NCBI GenBank assembly: GCA_011319805.1
Contig: SJRY01000270.1
Location: 186,001-250,000, forward strand
Source: Macrocybe gigantea
Lineage: Eukaryota > Basidiomycota > Agaricomycetes > Agaricales > Callistosporiaceae
Length of the DNA: 64,000 nt
Reading direction: 5' to 3'
This document shows positions 45,547 to 58,384 of this stretch, in pieces. Made by a program: the position numbers and the translations under genes. Numbering within the stretch: the first letter of the stretch is position 1; every line of letters begins with the position of its first letter. The notes under the pieces are model-generated. The model had not been told where the DNA came from and made no database searches. It worked only from the letters and a program-made list of their open reading frames with translations.

Positions 45547-48389
45547 ATGAATACTCCTGTGTCTCCATCTCCAACGCCCTTACCGCCGAGCAGCCTTGCT
45601 GATTCCCAAGCCTATGCCGTGGGACTGACCAATCCCAGTCTCTCGCCAGGCCGACGCCGCATGCTCGACCTCGTAAACAAGCTGCACAACACCGGGTAAA
45701 TGAACGCATCTCGTGTCATCCTTGACGAAGCGAAATTGAAACAACCTCCACCGAAACAGCGTCCAAGTCGACATCGACCTCCCCCAGATCGCCGTCCTTG
45801 GCTCTCAGAGCGCTGGCAAATCATCTTTAATTGAATCGATATCTGGTATCACCTTGCCACGTGCTGCAGGGACGTGCACGAGGTGTGACAGTCTGCCTCT
45901 CTTCCACCGACCTTCTTCTCTCGGACACTTATTCTGTCATTCAGATGTCCAACGGAATGTCGTCTTTCCAGGAGCGAGGACCCTTGGAAGTGCATCGTTT
46001 CCTTACACACCATGACAAATGGCGAGATGAAGGAAAAACGTTTCGGAGACGTGATTTACAACAAGTCCCAAGTCGAGGACGGCATCCGACGAGCCCAAAG
46101 AGCAATTTTGAATCCCAGCAAAGCCAGCGAGCATTACTTGACGAACGAAGCAGACGAATTCGAGACCTCGGAGCTCGGTTTCTCCACGAACTTCGTCTCC
46201 CTGCAAATCAGCGGGCCTGACGTCGCGGATCTGTCGTTTTGCGATCTTCCAGGTGACCTCTGTCCCTTAAACACGTGTAGATGCCACTGAACCACGACTC
46301 TGCAGGTTTGATTGTGAACGTCGGAAAGGGCGGAGACAAGAACGACATCACTCTCGTGGAAGGTCTGGCGAGGACCTACATCCAAAAGCCGTCGTGCATA
46401 ATCTTGTTGACCGTGACATGCGAAAGTACGTCATTCAGTGAATATTTCCACCGATTTTCTTTCGTCAACCTGTTTTTGCAGCGGATTTCCAGAATCAAGG
46501 CGCACAAGAGCTAGCAAAGCAATTCGATCCCGAAGGCAGACGTACAATAGGTACGAAGTCCTCGCATAAATCGCTTCCTTGTAGCTTATCAGTCGACCAG
46601 GCGTCCTCACCAAGCCGGATCGGATCCCTGCCGGGGAGGAAAACAACTGGACGGCTTTGATCAGGAACGAAAAAGAAGCCCTCGACAACAATTGGTATTG
46701 CGTGAAGCAGCCGGCATCCAGTGAGCTCAAAGAAGGCATCACCTGGCAAGAAGCGCGCAAACGCGAAGACGAGTTCTTCAAGCTCAGAGCCCCATGGTCC
46801 GACCTGGACCCGGTGTACCAGAAATACCTACGGACAGGGAACCTTGTCGAGCGGCTGAGCGCAATTTTATCTGATTTGATATCCCGAAGGTAAGAATGCT
46901 CCCTTCCGTCCGCTACATTTGCACCTGATTGATATCCTCGAATTCGGTTAGGTTGCCTGAGATTCAGCAGGAGCTCGAGAACGCCATCAACTCATGTCGC
47001 ACCGACATCAACAAGCTGCCAAAGGAACCATCAAAAGATCCTCAGAACGACGTAGACAACCTTCTCTTCAATTTCATCCGAGATCTCAAGGCCAACGTCG
47101 ACGGGATTCCGGATGAGCACGGTCTAGTCCAAATCATACGTCCCATGCACAACGAATTTCGCCACGCAATTCGAGCGACGGCACCCAACTTTAGACCGTT
47201 TGATAGGAGGACTGGAAAGAGGAAAACACTACACGAGCCGGACTTTCTTAGACATGAAGAGGATGAAGAAATGCTCACCGACAGCGAGAAGCATATGAAT
47301 ACAGATAGTTTGAGTTCTTCGCCCATTTATGTTGATGAAGTCTTGCGACGAGCTCATGAGTAAGTGGATCCGCTTGCCATATGAGGATTAGGACTAATCC
47401 AGAAACCTTGAAGGGCGAGAACGCGCGAATTGCCAGGAAACTACCCCTTCGTCGTCCAGAAAACGTATATCGACGAAGTGACCAGAAATTGGCACATACC
47501 TGCGGAAAGGCTATGTCGCAGAGTCCATTCTGTCCTTACGGATTATGTCAAAGCATTGGTCACCGTTCACTTTTCAACTTTTGGCCAGGGCAATCTTGAA
47601 CAGCGAGTCAAGTGAGTAGACCATACGACTCATTGGGAGGCGAGATGGATTCATCTCGGCATTCACAGAGTGCTTCTCCAAGGCCATATCAACAAGTGCA
47701 CCGAGAGGGCCGAGGAACGCATTCGGTGGTTGCTCGAGATCGAATCTCTGCCGTTCACTCTAAACAACCATTACCTCTCCGACTATAGATCCAACTTTTT
47801 GGCATATTACAAAGGGGCGCGCGAGAAGGACCGCAACGCTGACTTGCTGTCTGCGATAGAAGAGTACAAGCGGCCCAAGTCGCCCGTCAGTGGCATGTTC
47901 GGCCCTATGCCGACGCCAGTTCGCAGTCAATCATCATCGCCACCACAACTGGCATAGCAAGGTTCTTGCTGGCCTGACCGAGATAGGCTTGACCGGCATC
48001 AAACCGGAGGACATAATGAGGATCGTCCCTCCCGACAGCCTGGATCCAGCCTTCAACATCATGGCGGACGTCCGAGCATACTTCCAAGGTGCGTATTTGA
48101 AAGTTTCCATTAGAGTTACATAGGAGACTGAGGCAGCAACCATAGTCGCCTACAAACGATTCGTCGACAACGTGCCCTGGCCATCGACTACGAACTCGTT
48201 CGTGGGATTGAGCGCGACGTCATGCCAATGTTGCGCACCGGTTTGGGAATCAATGGTCCCGAAGGGCACAGGATTTGCAGGGAACTTGCACAAGAAAATC
48301 CGAGCATCGCAGGGCGAAGAGAGGATCTGCGAAAGAAATACGAGAGGTTGGCCAATGCGAACCAAGAACTGTTGCAAATGAATATCTAG
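45547..48389 (+). CDS. dynamin-superfamily GTPase (Mx/Vps1-like)
   Basis: N-terminal GTPase domain: IAVLGSQSAGKSSLIESISG (P-loop GxxxxGKS, G1), LPRAAGTCTR (switch 1 Thr, G2), CDLPGLI (G3), VLTKPDRI (G4). The middle/stalk includes APWSDLDPVYQKYLRTGNL, ELPGNYPFVVQKTY and VLLQGHINKCTERAEERIRW. A Ser/Pro linker follows, then the GED helix region (RICRELAQENPSIAGRREDL, KKYERLANANQELLQ), stop 48387-48389. There is no PH or proline-rich domain, as in Mx/Vps1/Drp1 types. It assembles on membranes for scission or fission; which organelle cannot be decided. Introns are GT-AG. Two frame problems sit near the C-terminus: about 47957 (after the Ser/Pro linker) and about 48176 (CCC where CCCC would keep VDNVP-LAIDYELV in frame). 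In the given sequence the GED is therefore out of frame. Confidence 0.85.
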
Positions 48390-49025
48390 AGCCATAAACG
48401 TGAACGTGTACATACTACTTAATTGCCGTCGCATCGGCCGCTTGTCCATCCGTCGACGTTCGCACCTGGTAACTACAACTATTCTTGGCCCAACTCGTTC
48501 TGAGCAGCGAATCAGGTTTCCAGAACTGCAGGAAGCGCGCCGAAGTGGCAGTGGAGAATGGGGATTTCGGAGACTTGATCCATCAGTTTTTAGTCGGTTG
48601 CTATCTATATCGGCCCCTTGTCCACGTTACGCACGCATGTGTTAACGCACCCTTCTCAAGCATGTGGCAAGCAAGGACATAACAGTCTTTTACCGGTCTA
48701 TTTTGACAACGTGAGAGGGCGCTGTACGCCGTCGCGCATCCTAGTTCGGATCCCAAGTCGGGCAGAAACAGCTTGTCGTGGCATGTCTGAGGAACCAATT
48801 GGCCATGGTTGGATGAAGTTGGCGTGGATTCTGCCGTAATGAAGCTTTTTTGAGTGTTTTAGAACAGTAGTGCTCGTCGTCGCAGCCGAGGAGGAGCAAA
48901 GGTGGTGAAGAACGAGTTGGCCTTGTGATGTGTCGGACCATGTGGGATGCCATCTTCGGGAATGCCCACCGCGGGATCATTCATGACCTCCACCTCCCCG
49001 GTCGCGCTTAAAAGTCCAAAACAAG
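48390..49025. other. intergenic, no supported gene
   Basis: Between dynamin and ceramidase, both on the plus strand. Only short frames; nothing repetitive. Confidence 0.5.
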
Positions 49026-52000
49026 ATGCCTCTTCTCCCGCACCACTACGACGAGCTCCCTCTTGACCTCAGGGATTTTCTACAATCTCTGTACGACAAG
49101 ATGATGGGCGTGCTATGGTACTTCACCGCCTTTGTGGCCTCAACATCGATCCTCCACGGCATGCCGCAGGGGATTCAACCCGTTAACGCTCAATATCTCC
49201 TTGGACTTGGTATTCTTTATTCTCCAATTCACGAGATTTGCGGGAAATGACTCTTTGATAGGGATTGGTGACATAACTGGGTACGTTATTCTATGTTTCA
49301 CGCGAAGTCCACGGCTGAGCCTGTGTCAAGCCCTGTCGTGGAGACGAATATGATGGTATTCCGCTTTTTGAGTGCTCTTTTTGATCCGTTTAACGAGATT
49401 TTCTGCCTTTTAGGGCTATGCAAGCCTTGCACAGACGGACAGAGGCCTACACATGCGTGAAAGAAGTCGGGCCTTCATTATCGCCGATGCCAGCGCGCCT
49501 TCGAACAGGATCGTGTTCATCAACGCCGGTATGTATTCTCATTCCGTTCCTGCCCCGCGTGGTGAAATGCATGTATTACTTCGTGCCTCATGGCGCCTAT
49601 CTGGCTGATACTCCCTCGAGGCACATCTCGCTTCACCACGCAATGACTTACGTTTCTATTTCCGTATTGCCCATTTTTTGACTCGCCCTGTGTCCAGACC
49701 TCGCCATGGGCGACACGGGCGTCCGTCGATCGATCGTGTCACAGCTATCTTCTCTGTTCCCCGGCGTCTACACAGACTCCAACATCGCGTTCGTCGGCAC
49801 GCACCAACACGCTGGCGTCGGCGGGTACCTCGAGAACCTCTTACCGCAAATCACTTCCTTGGGCTATGTCAAACAAACCGCAGATGCGATCGTTGCGGGT
49901 ACGGTGCGTGCCGTACAGAAGGCCCACGCGAGCTTGGCGCCAGGCAAATTGAGCCTCGGGAACACTACGATCTTGGACGCCAATATCAATCGATCGCCAA
50001 CAGCGTACCTTGCTAATCCCGCCGCCGAAAGGGCAAGATACCAATTCGACCAAGACAAGGACATGACGGTCCTCCGCTTTGATGACGCGAACGGAAGTGC
50101 AAAGGGACTACTGAGCTTTTTTGCAGTCCATGGCACGAGCCTTTATGAAGTGAGTTGGTCTATGCCCTCGCTGGGATTCCATGGACTTGGGAATGCGGTT
50201 CGCAGAATAATACGCTCGTCAGCACAGACAACAAAGGGATGGCCGCCTATCTTTATGAAGGTATATTTGCGAACTTCGTTAATGCAACAGAATTCGAACG
50301 TAACACGCAACCTACCGGCTCTAGCCTCAGTCGAACCGTCTTCCATGCCCGGGAACACAACGTTCATAGCCGGCTTCACGCAATGTTAGTGCGAAGGGAA
50401 TTCTCGGAATAACTCCTGGCTGACCGTTGAAACAGCTAATGTCGGAGACACAAGTCCAAACACGTATGTGTCCCACTCAGCTATATTTTTCGACCTTCCA
50501 TCACGTTAATTTAATTATTGCTTCTAGCCTCGGCGCATTCTGCGAGAGCCCAGGGAAGGACTACGATGGTCTTCCATGTGACGCTGAACATTCGACTTGT
50601 GGAGGAACAGCACAAGACTGCCATGGACGGTACGTTTCCAGCATACCATCTTTCATTGCTTTTTTCCCCCAAGAAACATAGCTCGACCTGACTTCCCCAA
50701 CCCCAGTGGTCCTGGTTTCAGAATTTCTGACTTCGAGTCTAATCGAATCATCGGTGAAGCGCAATTCAGGGGTGCCCAGAGAGTCATGAGCGGACCAATG
50801 AGTCTAGTGAGCGGGACAGTGAGGAGTGTCCACGTGTATCTCAACATGTACGGCATTTCGGATCTTGTGTTCGCAACTTCTCGAGACGTTAAACTGTTTG
50901 GGGAATGAAGGGCTAACCACACATTCCAACTCCCAAATGGCACCCAAGTCCAAACCTGCCCTGCTGCTCTTGGTTGGACTGTTTTCCTCCCTTGTTTCAT
51001 GACGTGTTCGACTGATGCTGCTTTCCTGGCTAGGTTTCTCTTTCGCGGGTGGGACAACGTTCGTCTCTCTCCTCGACGTTTTGCTTTCTATGCCTGATCA
51101 ATGCAATAAAGCGACGGGCCCGGAGCTTTCGATTTCATACAAGGGGATAATTCTTCGAATCCTCAGTAGGATTCTATATATGTTCCCACTCTCCCATTTG
51201 ATTAACTGGCCGCTTTGTACGTCAGGAACCCTTTCTGGGAGATTGTTAAAGGTTTGAATTTGGAACACATATATGTCCTATTTCTGCCGAAACTGACGTA
51301 TCTTCTTTTCTTACAGGCGCAATAACGCCATTCCCAACGGCCGCACAAATCGCATGTCAGTCCCCTAAACCTATTCTTCTCAACACTGTAAGCTTTTGAT
51401 TCCATCTCATGTGACTGTGAAAAGAACAATTCTATTAGGGCTACGCCCATACGCCTTACGAGTGGGCGCCTAGCACAGTTGACATTCAGATGCTGCGCGC
51501 CGGGAATTTTGGCAAGTGGTGCCTTAAAATGAGAAGCAATCATTTTGTGATAACCCTTCTTGGTAGTGATGCTCATTATGCCTGGTATGCCGTGCTCCCG
51601 GCGAAATCAGAAGCGCTGCCGACTGAATGAACCCGGCACTTTTTTCCTTCCATAGGCGAGCTGACTACAATGGCCGGAAGACGCCTACGGTCTGTTCGAA
51701 TTCTCGCGCCTCGAGTGGTGCTTACGATAACGATTGTGGTGGTTGCTATGCAGGGAAGCGGTTCGCGCGAAGCTGATATCATCTGGTGCTCTCGCGTCGG
51801 ACGCATACGTCGTGATCGCGGGACCAGCCAACACTTATGCTCACTACGTGACAACGCGGGAAGAATATGCCATTCAAAGATATGAAGGCGCTTCGACAAT
51901 TTTTGGACAGTGTGAGATTCTCATATTCCCCGGCCTTTATTCTTGGTGATCGATTGAACCTGACTGATGTGCGATGCTGATAGATACCCTGGACGCGTAC

Positions 52001-52835
52001 ATCGACAAGTATACCAGTCTCGTGCCTTTCCTCGCCGACAACGCAAGCGGAACGCCTGCCTCTGATCCAGCGCCTCCAGAGCAAACGTCGAAAGCTATCT
52101 CCTTGCAGGTTCTGTGCCGTCTACGTACATAATTGTTTCTCAGGACTCTGCTTCTCACCTGGACCGTGTAGACCGGAGTCGTTTTCGATGCCCCACCGAT
52201 TGGGAAGAGATTCGGTGACATCTTATCTGATGTGAAGGCAGCGTACCACGTGGGGGACACGGTGGTCGCCGAATTCGTTGGCGCCAATCCGAGGGTGAGC
52301 GTCAATGCTCTTACCAGGGACCCCAATTTTGAGTCAGATCATGTCATGCTCATATGACATATCTTTTTTTTTTTTTTGATAGAATAACCTCCGGTTGGAG
52401 GGTACATTTTTGACAGTTGATCAACTGGTGTCGGGTCAGTGGAGGAGTGTCCGTTCGGATTCTCATCCTTCTACCAAATATGAGTGGACGAGGACGAACA
52501 CTGTAAGTGATTTGTTCGTATACTAGTCCTTTCCCTTCATGGAACACTGATTTTTCGATCCAGATACTTGGAACGAGCTCCGTGAAGATTTCTTGGTGAG
52601 CTCGCCGTGTCTTTGTTTGTCTTGAAATTGTGGCTCAATTGATGCGCCGCAGGACAATCGAATCTGGGACCCCAGGCAAGTGCCATCCCCGCATCACCTT
52701 CAATCTCGTCCATTTAAATTTTTCCCTGCCATTCTAGCCGGAACGTATCGACTTGGCTACTTTGGGGACTCTAAACCACTCATTGGATCGATTAGCTCAT
52801 TCTCTGCTGTCTCGTCCAGCTTTACTATCGCTTAA
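49026..52835 (+). CDS. neutral/alkaline ceramidase (N-acylsphingosine amidohydrolase)
   Basis: I traced the gene through about seventeen short introns without a frame break. A hydrophobic N-terminus (MMGVLWYFTAFVAS) is a probable signal peptide or anchor; the ATG at 49098 could be used instead of 49026. Next come GLGIGDITGPVVETNMMGYA, RGLHMRERSRAFII, FVGTHQHAGVGGYLENLLPQ (zinc/active-site His region), LSFFAVHGTSLY, NNTLVSTDNKGMAAYLYE, FIAGFTQSNVGDTSPNT (catalytic Ser in the NxGDxSPN box), TTDGPGAFDFIQG, VMLIMPGELTTMAGRRLR, AYVVIAGPANTYAHYVTTRE and a C-terminal Ig-like domain, stop TAA 52833-52835. The enzyme hydrolyses ceramide to sphingosine and fatty acid in the secretory route, cell surface or outside the cell. 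Two introns have GC donors (51512-51566, 52676-52737). Confidence 0.94.
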
Positions 52836-53919
52836 AGGCTGTTCAAATCAGCTCATGTAAATTTTTACGCCCTGTATGAAGGAAACAGAGTTGGTCGCTA
52901 CCGCCTGGGAGCTGCCTAGCACTGTCAACGTCGGGCTATTTTGCCATTTTAAGAGGGCCACGAGGATTAGCATGGGATTTGGCATGCTCATCAGATTGGC
53001 CGTGACAGTGGGGCCAAGGCCGTGATCAGAATGCAATGACCCTAAGTCCTAGGCCAGCGTTTTGCGCGTCCTTTTCAACTTTCCTCTTCCGGCCTCTGGC
53101 TACTTCCATTTTGATCCTTCTTAACCGCCCCACAGGCGTTGATGAGGAGCATTGCACAGCTGAACAGGAGAGTTCCGGGCAGACAGCAGACGGTGCAACT
53201 TGAACTCCTGAGGAGTTGAAAAAAAAAACGGATGCGGTGAATTTCAAAATCGACCTAACCAGGAGGGGTAATTCGACTTGAGCGAGATGCGGATATACGC
53301 CTCGGAGACCGTTTGCAAATTACCGACGAAGAGGCCGCTGCAGCGCATCGGAGTTGATATCGGTTCCCACTGGATCTCAAAGAAGGAATAGCGCAGAGCG
53401 ACGGAATGACTCCGGCCGTCCAGCGGAGCGGTATGGCTATGCAGACGAAGGCTATTCTGCACTAACGGACGAGATTTGGCAAAGAGTTCCGAGTTTTGAA
53501 GGTTCCGAACACACAAAGGATACGAGAAGCACTGCGGTATGTCCGGTGGCGAACATCTAGTAGAGGCTCCTCAGGTGCGCAACCCGCGGCCGAAATCATA
53601 GAGTGAAAACACCGATTCTGATTCTAGGATACAAGGGTGGTGTATGAAATTTAGATCCGAGCTCGCAAAGGCGAAGGAGTGCGGATTGCGAAGGAGTGCG
53701 GATTGCGACGGAGTACGTAAACTACATTGTTGTACATGTGATGGCATGAACCCTAGAATCCAGAATGCCACTCGGAACTGTTACAGATTCGGACATATGC
53801 TAGACGTAGATTGCCCGTCTCGCCTGATTAGAGACAGAGAGGAATGAAATACAACAAATACGAATACTAATCTGTACGGCGCTGTCATCAGCCTCTGAAA
53901 TGGCAAGACCGGAATGAAC
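52836..53919. other. convergent intergenic region with a short tandem repeat
   Basis: Between ceramidase (+) and the TEA-domain gene (-). Short frames on both strands (53244-53516 -, 53354-53560 +) have no motif. A tandem repeat lies at 53671-53714. Confidence 0.5.
53671..53714. repeat. 17-base direct tandem repeat
   Basis: The unit gcgaaggagtgcggatt occurs twice, followed by a partial third copy with one change (gcgacggagt). Minor satellite; no function inferred. Confidence 0.85.
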
Positions 53920-55520
53920 TTACAGATTAAGGTATAGACAAGGAAACTTTTCTTGTTGGGAAATCAGAAGGAGAATGACATCGGGGTGGGGGATTTTGAG
54001 TTCATCAGACCTGAAACGATAAACGTCAGCAAGCAAACACGGCAGACAGAGAGCGGCCAGACTTGCGTAATTGGAAAGGTCAGAGGGGAAACAGACGGGG
54101 ACAGGTGACAAAGACAAGTCAAGATCACCATCCAAGTCACGGCATGGGCTGGCGGGTTCAAACACCGACGACAGCTCTGTGGATATGGTGCAAGGGGATC
54201 CGAGTGCCTTCCACGTCCACGGGGAGCTTTCTTTGGCGTCCAGCACGGTGTAGTCGAACGCATTCTGGGTGTCGCACATTTCGAGCGTATCCGAGCACGA
54301 GGATGTCGAGTACACAAAGGCATGGTGAATACCGTCGAGCGACGTGTGTCCGTCGATGGGGGTGAGAGGGCTCGGCGGCGGACTTTGGCGGGGATGGCAG
54401 AACTTGTATACAGCTGAGAAGACGGGGGTCGACGTCTGGTCTCCGGCATAGATGTCTTGCATGATCAAATACTGAGTAGGATCTGCATTCCATTGCATCA
54501 GTTTTCCAGCTAGCGGGAAAGAAGAGGCGACTCGCCTTGGCTCTCGGTGATTTTGCTCCAGTAGGCGGGGACGAGAGAGGTGCTGTAGATCAATGAACCG
54601 TCCGTCACTTCCGGTACCGGCCCAACGAGCGACATCTTCGTCTTTTCGGCGTGAACAACGGCGCCGGAGCAGTACACGACGAAAGAGGAATGTGTCGACA
54701 TGAGCTTCCGAGAAACGAAGGCGATTGTAGGATCGATGGAGCGTAGGGGGCGCGGTTCTTGCGAAGCATGGATCACATCCTCATCCTGCCAGTCGAAGCG
54801 TGGCTGCGCGCTGGGCCCGCTCTCCCACTCTGAGCCGTCCTCAACAAAGTCGACGCAGATGATGACGCGGCGCGGCCCCTCTGCTGCCATGGAAGACTTG
54901 ATAGGTGTTGAGGGTTCGCTGGATCCGTCGCTGGACGTGTCGCCGTCGTAGTGAAAAGAGGCATCTATGGGTATATGAGATGGCTCCCTGACGACCTGCC
55001 GGCGCGGAGAGAGGAGGTTCAAGACTGGCGCAAACTGATCAACAATCGATCCGAGTTGACAAAGCATGGCGGAAACTTACGCTTTTTCCCGCCGCATGTA
55101 TCGCGTAATTGTTGAAGGCGACTGCCGACTTGCTTTGGGCTTCGTATCATGCCAGTTTTTTGGTAGATGTACTCGGAGATGAACCTATTTCTCAGAGGAA
55201 ATCTACCGAGAAGTCTCGTTTCTCTCGAGTCATCTGGCTGGTAGCTTGCGAGGCCTGATGTGGAACCTAAGGTGTCGTTCATTGAGTAAAAACAGAGAAA
55301 CCAACCCACCTTCCAGCAAAGCAGCCTCTAGTTCAGGAGGCCAGACAACCTCCCCACCTGGCAGCGTCTTCCAACTCTTCCTGCCCTTGACGATGGACTG
55401 GAACAACTCGTCAGTTTTCGAAGCATTGAATTGCCGACGGTGACGGGCATCGAGGAGCGAGGAGCAAGTGCGGCGTGATGGTGAATAATCGGAGCACATT
55501 ACAAGAAGCGAACGGACCAA
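53920..55520 (-). CDS. TEA/ATTS-domain transcription factor
   Basis: Starts MVRSLLVMCSDYSPSRRTCS (the second Met may be used). The TEA DNA-binding domain spans a first exon, GRKSWKTLPGGEVVWPPELE, and a second: GLASYQPDDSRETRLLGRFP, RNRFISEYIYQKTG, SPKQVGSRLQQLRDTC (recognition helix). After an intron it continues KLLNLLSPRRQVVREPSHIP, an acidic region, FVSRKLMSTHSSFVVYCSGA, and after a GC-AG intron (54535-54483) DPTQYLIMQDIYAGDQTS, ending LYLNL at 53920. The frame is intact. Relatives are AbaA, TEC1 and the TEAD factors, which bind CATTCC/T-like sites; fungal members control conidiation or filamentous growth. Here targets are unknown. The C-terminal half looks like the beta-rich co-activator-binding part seen in other TEADs. 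Confidence 0.88.
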
Positions 55521-58384
55521 TGCTTGAGCGAAAGAAACGTATAAGCTTCGACTTTATAGGTCGTTAGGCCCTCGAATGCGCCGATGTAGATAATGGAACT
55601 GAGAAGGCGTCATGGATGGATTAATATATGTTCTTCGGGTCCATGTCCCAGCGCCAGACAGCAAGTGCACAGAAGATCTCATTGCCGTGGTCTGGGTTTA
55701 AGCCTGAAGCGGTAAAGGCTGTTAAGCAAACAGATCAGGTCAAGAATCCGCCAAGCTGTCGGTGCCTTCATCCAGACTCGGAAATAGTTTTGTTTTTGAC
55801 AATGTTTCAACGAGAATTTCGTCCCTCGAATGACAACGTACTTCCATATTATAATTCATCGGAGCCACACATTTATGACCTTTGAGCTTCTCTTCGAAAT
55901 ACATGTCGAGAAATATCGCTCTTCCGATTGCTGGCATCAGGTTTTCGAGATGTGGCGTTTAACTATATCAGCAATAGGCACGGTGACATGTCCAAGAGCT
56001 ACCCTGTATGGGCTGTTCATGTAGAAGATCTGAATAATAGCACAGCCACCCGGTGTTGTGAGCTCTCCGTAGATAAATGGAGATGTGAGCAATCTGCGGA
56101 AAGATCAGTGATTGGCCTTCCCTTGACGGCCGAGGCAAGGCATTGCCGAAATCTCATCGATCGGAACACCCGGCCAGTGGTGTCCAGGGGATTTGGGACA
56201 GGTCTCACAGCTCGGAAGATAAACTGGTCCTTGTTTGTGGCAGTGGCAGGTTGAGACGGACAATTGATCGTGGACGGAGAGCGTCCTTTTTGGCTCGTTT
56301 TGGTTGATGCACAGCGTGCGCGGTTATTCGGGTCACAATGAAGTCAGTTTGATTCTGCATTCATTCAAAATATACAGAGTTGCCCTCCATGTTTTTGATT
56401 ATGACTAGCCTACTGCTTCCGGGAAGCGAGGACCCCCTTCTGATCGTGGCACGTTGTTCTGTGCGCGAGGACGCCATGCACAACCGAACGACCTCTGAAC
56501 GGCTAGTTCATGGGGAGCGATTGCCGTAAATGCCCCAGTTGTACTGTATACAGAAAGCTGAGATACCTCGGAAACGATAGGCAACCGAATCAATCCCAAC
56601 CTATGTTCAACTCAAAAGAAAAGTGAGCTTGATGCTTTCTGCCTCTGTCGATATGTCAGGATTTTTCTTCCATGAAAATTTGCGATATCTCCGAGTCGAC
56701 CGCGCGACCCTCGACGATCATCCTCGAGTCCTGTCCGCGCAGGACGCAAGCCCGCGAGCAAGGCTGTGCATTCCCCTTGCGCTGAAGCCCCAAATCTGAC
56801 AAAACTTCGACCACGCTGCATGTAATGCGGACAACTCACCGGCTAGAAGCAATCCTATTTGATGAGTCGCGAGCGACGGCATTCGTTCAATTCTCATTCG
56901 AGAACAAGTCAAAAAGCTCGCCAGGATTGGCTCGCACGTCCGAGTTGCTGACTAATCAGTCCCACGTGTTCTGATGGACATTGTGGGTCCAAGCGATTTC
57001 CGTGACCTCATTGGTTACCCCGCATTCATATGAGCGATGAACCTTTTTTTTGTGCGCTTCTCTTTCTTCTATTTTCTAGGGGTCCTGTACCCTGCACCAC
57101 AAGAATTCTGTTGCGACTTGCTTCTGGCCGGTTTATGACATCAAGGACTCCGATTTAACAGCGAGAGGGTTTTTAACGAGCCTGGTGCGCGTTGTTACTC
57201 GTAATCCTCTAATCACTCGTGCTAAGGGATGGCTTGAAGCTCAGCAACGAAAGACTCGTCCTTCTGTCGGTGTAGAAAAAGAGAAATTCACTCAATTCGT
57301 GGATGACTTTACCATGACTCCAAAGACTCGATGAGATTCATACACCGCACCCGAATAACGCGTCGCGTTCGGACGAAGAGTTCATTGTATTCAAGTGCGT
57401 CCACCGGCGGACCAACGGGGGTTTCATCTGCCTTTTGTCGCATGTTCTTCCAGTCGCTGCCAACGCTACCCATTCAAAGCGTCTCCACCTCCAACCTCCG
57501 CCTCACACAACGCATTCGACGGCGCGCAACTGACGCCAAACCTCATCTTCCCCGGCTCCGCACACATAGAGCGATTCGATCAAACTTCAATAGCCAGCAC
57601 GTGCTGATGCAGCCGTCTAGCTCTTGCCTCAACGTGCCTTTTAAGTTATAGGTCCGCGGCGCGTCTCCAAGCCGAGCCCACGCAATTGGAGAAGAAAAGA
57701 AAAGACGCGATTTCTCCATCAGCGCACCCCGAGAACTACAGAAACACAAAAAAGCGTTTGGCAGTCTACTCCTTGGATGCCGGAGGAACCACGAAACGAC
57801 TTGGCTTAGCTGGCTCGAAAGAGAACAAGAGAGACAATTAGCAATTGAGTCCAAAAATAGCGCAGACGAAAAGGGAACGACTCCTTGAAAGCGTGGGTTT
57901 CGGCTGATGACTCGCTCTCTGACTTGCCCATACTCTACAGTCTCACCTCTGTCCCCGACGGTCATCGACCTATCCGTACCTGAGTCACCGCAACTATCGC
58001 ATTATTGAATATCTAGATCATAAGAGACGGAACAATAATATATTTAAGCGTTCAATTTATAACCCAGAAACCTCCGTTGCACAAAAGTAGAGAAAAGTGC
58101 GACAGAAAGGGGCAAGGAGGCTGCCTCAGCGTGCGTGTCATGCCAATAGGTCCATAGGTATGCAAAAAAAAAAAAAAAAAGTACCTTCGTGTGTGAACAT
58201 CCGCAAACCAATCGCAAAAGAAATGGGGAAAGAAAGAAAAAAGGGTGTGCGTGTGCACAAAAAAAAGTCAGGGATAGAAGAATAGTTCTGACTGAACAAT
58301 CTGTCCGCGGGATACTGGATATACTCGAACGAAAGAAGAGGAACGCAGTAGACAGGCACGCTAGGGATCAACAGAGCAGACTCC
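55521..58384. other. long stretch without a supported gene
   Basis: 2.9 kb between the TEA-domain start and the GH5 3' end. Short frames occur (57331-57651 and 57395-57607 +, 57543-57965 and 56405-56912 -), but none spliced into a convincing protein or matched a family. A run of 17 A lies near 58163-58180. Long upstream regions are common for developmental regulators, so part of this may be TEA-gene promoter. Confidence 0.4.

Noticed and set aside
43724..52835. GGPPS to ceramidase region as a terpenoid biosynthetic cluster
   Set aside because: No terpene cyclase, P450, transferase or transporter nearby; the neighbours are housekeeping genes.
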